This document shows, piece by piece, positions 59,167 to 64,000 of a stretch of DNA of 64,000 nucleotides. The DNA is taken from assembly GCA_032719365.1 (NCBI GenBank), contig CM064871.1, forward strand, positions 74,442,383-74,506,382, given 5' to 3'. The notes under the pieces are model-generated. The model was given only the letters and a program-made list of their open reading frames with translations, did no database searches and was not told where the DNA came from. The DNA comes from Prinsepia uniflora. Lineage: Eukaryota > Streptophyta > Magnoliopsida > Rosales > Rosaceae. The first letter of the stretch is position 1, and each line of letters starts with the position of its first letter. The position numbers and the translations under genes were made by a program.

Positions 59167-59745
59167 TGTAAAATATCTAGGCCCAAATTTCAAATATATC
59201 TACAAAATGTTATTTGAAGCATTAATGAAGTAAGTGGTTGTAGGTAAGTGGGATCCAAAATGTAGTAGGTGGTTGTAGGTAAGTGAGATCCAAAATGTAG
59301 TAGGTAGTTGTAGGTAAGTGGGATCCAAAATGAAGTAAGTGGGTGGGTGAAGCATTAATGAAAGCATTTAGATGGTTCCTCCTTAGCCTATATAAGGAGA
59401 GGTCATTTGCTCATTCCATCAATCTCATCCAAGAGAAACATCTTCCTCCAAGTAGAGAGTGAAGAGTGCCCACTCTAAGTTGAGAGTGTTGAGTGTTGTA
59501 GTGTTGGTAGCAAAACAAGTGTGAGAGAGAGAGTTTCCTTCAAGTAGTGTTCTTGAAGTTGTGCATCTCTTTGTATCCCTAATTTCATTAGTGGAGGTTC
59601 TTGTTGTTGTTGCCCCGTGGACGTAGGCATATTGCCGAACCACGTTATATCCGGTGTTCTCTATTCTTTGCTCTTTTATTTCCTTGCATATTTATCCTTT
59701 TTTGTGGGTTGAGTTATTATTTACATTCTACTATTTTCCGCAACA
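59167..59745 (+). repeat. 5' LTR of the copia element (579 bp)
   Basis: It begins TGTAAAATATC and ends CAACA. A TATA box, TATATAAG, lies at 59389-59396, marking the end of U3. Three tandem units of about 35 bp, with TTGTAGGTAAGTGGGATCC, lie at 59229-59340. Confidence 0.9.
59229..59340 (+). repeat. Three 35-bp tandem units in the LTR U3 region
   Basis: Each unit reads AGTAGGTGGTTGTAGGTAAG then TGGGATCCAAAATGT, with small changes. The array is bracketed by GAAGCATTAATGAA on both sides. Its place upstream of the TATA box suggests an enhancer-like function, as in other copia LTRs. Confidence 0.85.
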
Positions 59746-59746
59746 G

Positions 59747-59758
59747 TGGTATCAGGGC
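59747..59758 (+). other. Primer-binding site (initiator tRNA-Met type)
   Basis: TGGTATCAGGGC lies one base after the LTR. It matches the common TGGTATCAGAGC, complementary to the 3' end of initiator tRNA-Met, with one change (A to G). Confidence 0.85.
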
Positions 59759-59774
59759 TCTAGGTTCGTTGAGA

Positions 59775-62700
59775 ATGGAAGGCTCAAGGAGTACCATGGT
59801 TCGACTCAACCACTCCAATTGGATTACATGGAAGCCGAGAATGGAGGACATTCTCTATTGCAAGGATCTACATGAGCCCATAGAAGGAGAGGAAGGCAAG
59901 CCTGAGAATATGGGAGATGCTGAATGGAAGAAGTTGAATCGCAAGGCTATTGGCCATATTCGTGAATGGGTGGATGATAGTGTGTTCCACCATGTGTCCA
60001 ATGAGACTAACGCCCATGCTCTTTGGTTGAAGTTGGAGTCATTGTTCGAACAAAAGTCCGCATCGAAGAAAGCGTTTCTCATTAAGGAGCTTGTCAACAT
60101 GAAGTATAAGGAGGGCGTAAGGGTGACTGAGCACCTCAACAACTTCCAAAGCACTGTCAATCAATTGGCCACGATGGACATGAAGATCGCGGATGAGCTT
60201 CAAGCGTTATTGCTTCTTGGATCTTTGCCCGACAGCTGGGAGACCTTTGTCATTACTGTAAGTAACTCTGCTCCCAATGGTGTGTTATCTATGGATAATG
60301 TTAAAGACAACATGTTCAATGAAGAGACTAGGAGAAAGTCATCTAGTTCCGATAATAGTCAAGTCTTTGTGACGGAGAATAGAGGAAGGAGCAAGAGTAA
60401 AGGTCCCAGTCGAGATCGCGGAAGAAGTGCAAGCCGTTCGAGGACACGATTCAATGGAAGGTGTCATAATTGCAATCTCTATGGCCACATGATGAAGAAT
60501 TGCAACAAACTAAAGAATAACAAGAAGGATGGGAAAGATGGCTCAACCTACCAAAAGAAGGAGGACACAACCAATACTGCAGCTACCGCTACTGTGTCCA
60601 GTCAAGCATGTGAGTTGTTGTCTCTTGACAATGATTGCCTACATGCTGATGAAGATAAAAACATTTCTTGGGTAGTTGATTCTGGAGCATCTTTCCATGC
60701 CACGGCGCACTCGGAGTTCTTCACCACATACAAAGCTGGAGACTTTGGGGAAGTGAAGATGGGCAATGATAGCTATTCCAAGATATCCGGAATAGGTGAT
60801 GTTTTGTTCGAGACTGATTTGGGCAACAAGCTGTTATTGAAAGATGTGAGACATGTTCCTGGTTTACGTCTCAATCTAATGTCAACCGGTGTGCTTGATA
60901 AACAAGGGTTCCATCATCATGGGGGAGATCAAAAGTGGAGGCTTACCAAGGGATCGCTAGTCATCGCTAGAGGGAAGTTGTGCTGCACCCTTTACAAGAC
61001 ATATGGGAAGGTTTGCAAAGGAGAGTTGAATGTCGCGGACGATTCTCATCCAAATCTATGGCACAAAAGATTAGGCCACATGAGTGAGAAGGGATTGCAA
61101 GTTTTGGCAAAGAAGTCTCTCATTCCCTTTGCCAAAGGTACCTCACTTGACTCTTGTGATTATTGTTTATATGGCAAACAAAATCAAGTCAGTTTTTCTG
61201 GTACCTTCACAAGAAAAGAAAAAATATTAGACCTAGTACATTCTGATGTTTGTGGCCCTATGGAAGTTGAATCACTAGGTGGTAATAGATATTTTGTTAC
61301 CTTTATTGATGATGTTTCACGAAAGGTTTGGGTATATTTGTTGAAATCAAAAGGTCAGGTATTCCAAACCTTCAAGCAATTTCATGCCATGGTGGAGAGG
61401 GAGACTGGGAGAGCCCTCAAATGTATCCGCAACGACAATGGAGGAGAGTACACTTCGAACGAGTTCAGAGATTACTGTTCGAAGTATGGCATTAGGCATG
61501 AAAAGACAATTCCTGGCACCCCACAACATAATGGTGTAGCTGAAAGGATGAACCGCACCATTCTGGAGAAGGTCAGGTGCATGCTGAAGACAGCCAATCT
61601 ATCAAAGCGTTTTTGGGCTGAAGCAGTGTCAGCCGCTTGTTACCTTATCAACCGATCACCAAGTGTACCATTGAACTTTGAGACTCCCGAATGCTTATGG
61701 ACCGGTAGAAGCATTTCATATTCACACTTGAAAGTGTTTGGGTGCAAAGCATTTGCACGTGTATCTGACGAGAAAAGATTGAAGATAGATGACAAAGGCA
61801 CACCGTGCATCTTTCTCGGGTACGGCAATGAAGAAATGGGCTACCGCATGTGGGATCCAAAGACCAACAAGCTATTCAGAAGCAGAAATGTACACTTCTT
61901 TGAAGATCAGACCGTGGCAGATCTTGATAAGGAGACAGTTAAAAATGCAGGCCAACTCACCTATGATTCATCACCGCTGCAACAAGAACCCAGTGGCAGA
62001 GCTCAAGAGGTTATACATGAAGACGTTCCTGACATGGCTGAAGCAGAAGGTGCTGAGATAGTGTCTGAACCTGAAGACGATGATCAGGACGATCAAATTC
62101 AGGGGGAGCCAAGCCAGGAGGAGCAACCGGAGATTTCCCAAGTACCAGTTCGTAAATCAAACAGAGTGTCGAAGCCGAATACTAAGTATCCTTCTTCACA
62201 GTATATTCTCACGACCAGTGATGGGGATGACCCGCATTCCAGATACATTCTGTTGACTGGTGATGGAGAGCCTGAAAATTTTGAGGAGGCAAAGACTCAT
62301 GCAGACAATGACAAATGGATGTTGGCAATGAAGTCTGAGATGGAGTCTTTATTGAAGAATGACACCTATGAGTTGGTGGAGCTTCCTAAAGGCAGAAAAG
62401 CACTCAAAAATAAGTGGGTGTTCAAGTTGAAGAGGGACGAGAATGAGCAGTTGACAAAGTTCAAGGCTCGCTTGGTTGTCAAGGGTTTTGGGCAGAAGGA
62501 AGGAGTCGATTTCGACGAGATATTCTCACCAGTGGTTAAGATGACTTCTATCCGAGTTATTCTGGGCATGGCAGCTAGCATGGATCTTGAGGTGGAGCAA
62601 TTGGATGTGAAGACAGCATTTCTGCATGGTGATTTGGAAGAGGAAATTTACATGGAGCAACCAAAAGGTTTTGAAGTTGAGAGAAAAGGACACATGGTTT

Positions 62701-63827
62701 GTAAGTTGAAGAAAAGCTTGTACGGGCTAAAGCAGGCACCGAGGCAATGGTACAAGAAGTTTGACTCATTCATGTTGGGTCATGGGTACAAGAGAACAGA
62801 TGCTGATCCATGTGTGTATATCCAGCAGTTCACCGGAGGTAACTTCATCATTTTATTGCTCTATGTTGATGATATGTTGATTGTGGGGCACGATGTTGCT
62901 ATGATTCACAAGTTGAAGTCAGATTTGTCAAAATCATTTGATATGAAAGACTTAGGTCCAGCTAAGCAGATTTTGGGCATGGAGATCACTCGTGATAGGA
63001 AGGCGAAGAAGCTATGGTTGTCACAGGAAAGGTACGTTGAACGAGTGCTTGAGAGGTTCAACATGAAAGAAGCTAAGCCAGTGAACTCACCTCTAGGTAA
63101 TCAATTCAAGTTAAGCAGAAGTTTATGCCCAACTACACAAGAGGATATGGACAAGATGGCAGGTATTCCCTACTCATCAGTTGTTGGTAGTCTTATGTAT
63201 GCTATGGTTTGTACTCGACCAGATATAGCACATGTAGTTGGTGTTGTTAGTAGGTATCTCTCTAACCCTGGCAGAGAGCATTGGGAATCAGTCAAGTGGA
63301 TACTCAGATATTTGAGAGGCACTTCAAAGTTGTGCTTGTGCTTTGGTGGATCGAAACCGATGTTAGAAGGTTTCACGGATGCAGACTTGGCAGGAGACCT
63401 TGATGCTAGAAAATCCACTTCTGGATACTTATTCACCTTTTCAGGGGGAGCTGTTTCATGGCAGTCTAAGTTACAAAAATGTGTTGCCTTATCCACCACT
63501 GAAGCTGAGTATATTGCTGCAAATGAAGCAGGCAAGGAGATGATTTGGCTGCAGAGGTTCATTCAAGAATTGGGTGTGAAGCAAGAAAGTTATGTGGTAC
63601 ATTGTGATAGTCAGAGTGCTATTCATTTAAGTAAAAATTCAGTGTACCATCCTCGCACGAAGCACATTGATCTCCGTTATCATTGGATTCGAGATGCAGT
63701 ATCAAAGAAGCTTTTCCAGTTGAGGAAAATTCACACCAACAAGAACACTTCAGATATGTTGACAAAAGTTGTTACACAACAGAAGTTGGAGTATTGCAGC
63801 AAATCCGCTGGAGTGGACTTCAAGTAG
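59775..63827 (+). CDS. Copia Gag-Pol polyprotein, intact, 1350 aa
   Basis: One uninterrupted frame. The open frame starts in the LTR at 59601, but the first ATG after the primer site is at 59775 and starts the usual Gag. Gag covers about 1-230 and ends with the zinc knuckle CHNCNLYGHMMKNC (230-243). The aspartic protease has DSG at Asp302. The pre-integrase zinc region starts at LWHKRLGH (His430). The integrase has Asp491, Asp554 and Glu590, an exact DD35E spacing. The reverse transcriptase has YVDD at 1030-1033. RNase H has EAEY at 1243. By order and primer type it looks like the Tork/Tnt1-like group, though this is not certain. All catalytic residues are present, so it could be active. Confidence 0.95.
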   Translation: MEGSRSTMVRLNHSNWITWKPRMEDILYCKDLHEPIEGEEGKPENMGDAEWKKLNRKAIGHIREWVDDSVFHHVSNETNAHALWLKLESLFEQKSASKKAFLIKELVNMKYKEGVRVTEHLNNFQSTVNQLATMDMKIADELQALLLLGSLPDSWETFVITVSNSAPNGVLSMDNVKDNMFNEETRRKSSSSDNSQVFVTENRGRSKSKGPSRDRGRSASRSRTRFNGRCHNCNLYGHMMKNCNKLKNNKKDGKDGSTYQKKEDTTNTAATATVSSQACELLSLDNDCLHADEDKNISWVVDSGASFHATAHSEFFTTYKAGDFGEVKMGNDSYSKISGIGDVLFETDLGNKLLLKDVRHVPGLRLNLMSTGVLDKQGFHHHGGDQKWRLTKGSLVIARGKLCCTLYKTYGKVCKGELNVADDSHPNLWHKRLGHMSEKGLQVLAKKSLIPFAKGTSLDSCDYCLYGKQNQVSFSGTFTRKEKILDLVHSDVCGPMEVESLGGNRYFVTFIDDVSRKVWVYLLKSKGQVFQTFKQFHAMVERETGRALKCIRNDNGGEYTSNEFRDYCSKYGIRHEKTIPGTPQHNGVAERMNRTILEKVRCMLKTANLSKRFWAEAVSAACYLINRSPSVPLNFETPECLWTGRSISYSHLKVFGCKAFARVSDEKRLKIDDKGTPCIFLGYGNEEMGYRMWDPKTNKLFRSRNVHFFEDQTVADLDKETVKNAGQLTYDSSPLQQEPSGRAQEVIHEDVPDMAEAEGAEIVSEPEDDDQDDQIQGEPSQEEQPEISQVPVRKSNRVSKPNTKYPSSQYILTTSDGDDPHSRYILLTGDGEPENFEEAKTHADNDKWMLAMKSEMESLLKNDTYELVELPKGRKALKNKWVFKLKRDENEQLTKFKARLVVKGFGQKEGVDFDEIFSPVVKMTSIRVILGMAASMDLEVEQLDVKTAFLHGDLEEEIYMEQPKGFEVERKGHMVCKLKKSLYGLKQAPRQWYKKFDSFMLGHGYKRTDADPCVYIQQFTGGNFIILLLYVDDMLIVGHDVAMIHKLKSDLSKSFDMKDLGPAKQILGMEITRDRKAKKLWLSQERYVERVLERFNMKEAKPVNSPLGNQFKLSRSLCPTTQEDMDKMAGIPYSSVVGSLMYAMVCTRPDIAHVVGVVSRYLSNPGREHWESVKWILRYLRGTSKLCLCFGGSKPMLEGFTDADLAGDLDARKSTSGYLFTFSGGAVSWQSKLQKCVALSTTEAEYIAANEAGKEMIWLQRFIQELGVKQESYVVHCDSQSAIHLSKNSVYHPRTKHIDLRYHWIRDAVSKKLFQLRKIHTNKNTSDMLTKVVTQQKLEYCSKSAGVDFK

Positions 63828-63857
63828 AAGTCACGTCGTTTTGACCTGGTTGGCCTA

Positions 63858-63868
63858 GAGGGGGAGAT
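63858..63868 (+). other. Polypurine tract of the copia element
   Basis: AGAGGGGGAGAT stands directly before the 3' LTR, which starts TGTAAAATATC at 63869. It would prime plus-strand DNA synthesis. Confidence 0.85.
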
Positions 63869-64000
63869 TGTAAAATATCTAGGCCCAAATTTCAAATATA
63901 TCTACAAAATGTTATTTGAAGCATTAATGAAGTAAGTGGTTGTAGGTAAGTGGGATCCAAAATGTAGTAGGTGGTTGTAGGTAAGTGGGATCCAAAATGT
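63869..64000 (+). repeat. Start of the 3' LTR (cut by the window edge)
   Basis: 132 bp are visible and align to 59167 onward with a single difference (G here, A in the 5' copy, in the second 35-bp unit). Confidence 0.95.

Larger units (their letters stand above)
59167..64000 (+). mobile_element. Ty1/copia retrotransposon, nearly complete (runs off the window)
   Basis: The 5' LTR is 59167-59745, with primer site, one long Gag-Pol frame, purine tract and the first 132 bp of the 3' LTR in place. Those 132 bp differ from the 5' LTR at one position, so the insertion is recent. The order Gag, protease, integrase, reverse transcriptase, RNase H is that of Ty1/copia. The left LTR starts inside the DUF3326 gene. 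The bases ATTCA at 59162-59166 are the expected 5-bp duplication on the left, but the right one is outside the window. Confidence 0.95.

Overview
The window is nuclear DNA of a flowering plant, almost certainly a eudicot. The evidence is plant-only gene families (HIPP metallochaperones, fasciclin-like protein, LPR ferroxidase, ABCG half-transporter), small spliced exons, AT-rich intergenic DNA, a MIR319 gene, several MITE-like repeats and two LTR retrotransposons. I cannot name the species.

Layout. 1-918 is the right end of an LTR-like sequence carrying a minisatellite. 1.1-6.4 kb is repeat-rich, including a clean CACTA-type MITE at 5282-5625 with a 3-bp target duplication. A MIR319 precursor lies at 6.45-6.64 kb, followed by two small hairpins. 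Two intronless paralogues of an uncharacterised plant membrane protein are on the minus strand (7.5-8.0 and 10.5-10.9 kb). ABCG7 (minus, 11 exons, 13.4-17.8 kb) shares a 500-bp divergent promoter with an EAF-family transcription elongation protein (plus, 18.3-20.8 kb). Next come a GT14 glycosyltransferase (23.7-26.4 kb), a PPR pseudogene (27.0-28.7 kb), a two-FAS1-domain protein (minus, 30.3-31.5 kb), HIPP gene 1 (37.1-38.1 kb), a 10-kb repeat-filled gap, HIPP gene 2 (48.8-50.3 kb) and an LPR1/LPR2-type multicopper ferroxidase (55.3-57.9 kb). The right edge holds the 5' exons of a DUF3326 gene that a nearly complete, very young Ty1/copia element has entered (59167 to beyond 64000).

The order EAF, GT14, PPR, HIPP, LPR matches, from memory, the order of Arabidopsis genes AT1G71080 down to AT1G71040. 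The second HIPP beside LPR recalls the sister block AT1G22990-AT1G23010. The window therefore looks like an unfractionated version of a segment that is split between two duplicated blocks in Arabidopsis.

The most notable points are the MIR319 locus, the broken DUF3326 gene with its young copia insertion, the decayed PPR gene inside a conserved block, two GC-AG introns needed to keep ABCG7 and GT14 in frame, a roughly 500-bp tandem array (41.4-43.7 kb) with a nested GC-rich element, and a family of 'cgatatatcg' elements carrying tRNA-like Pol III boxes. Exon limits were worked out by hand from reading frame, splice signals and family knowledge. No alignments were run.
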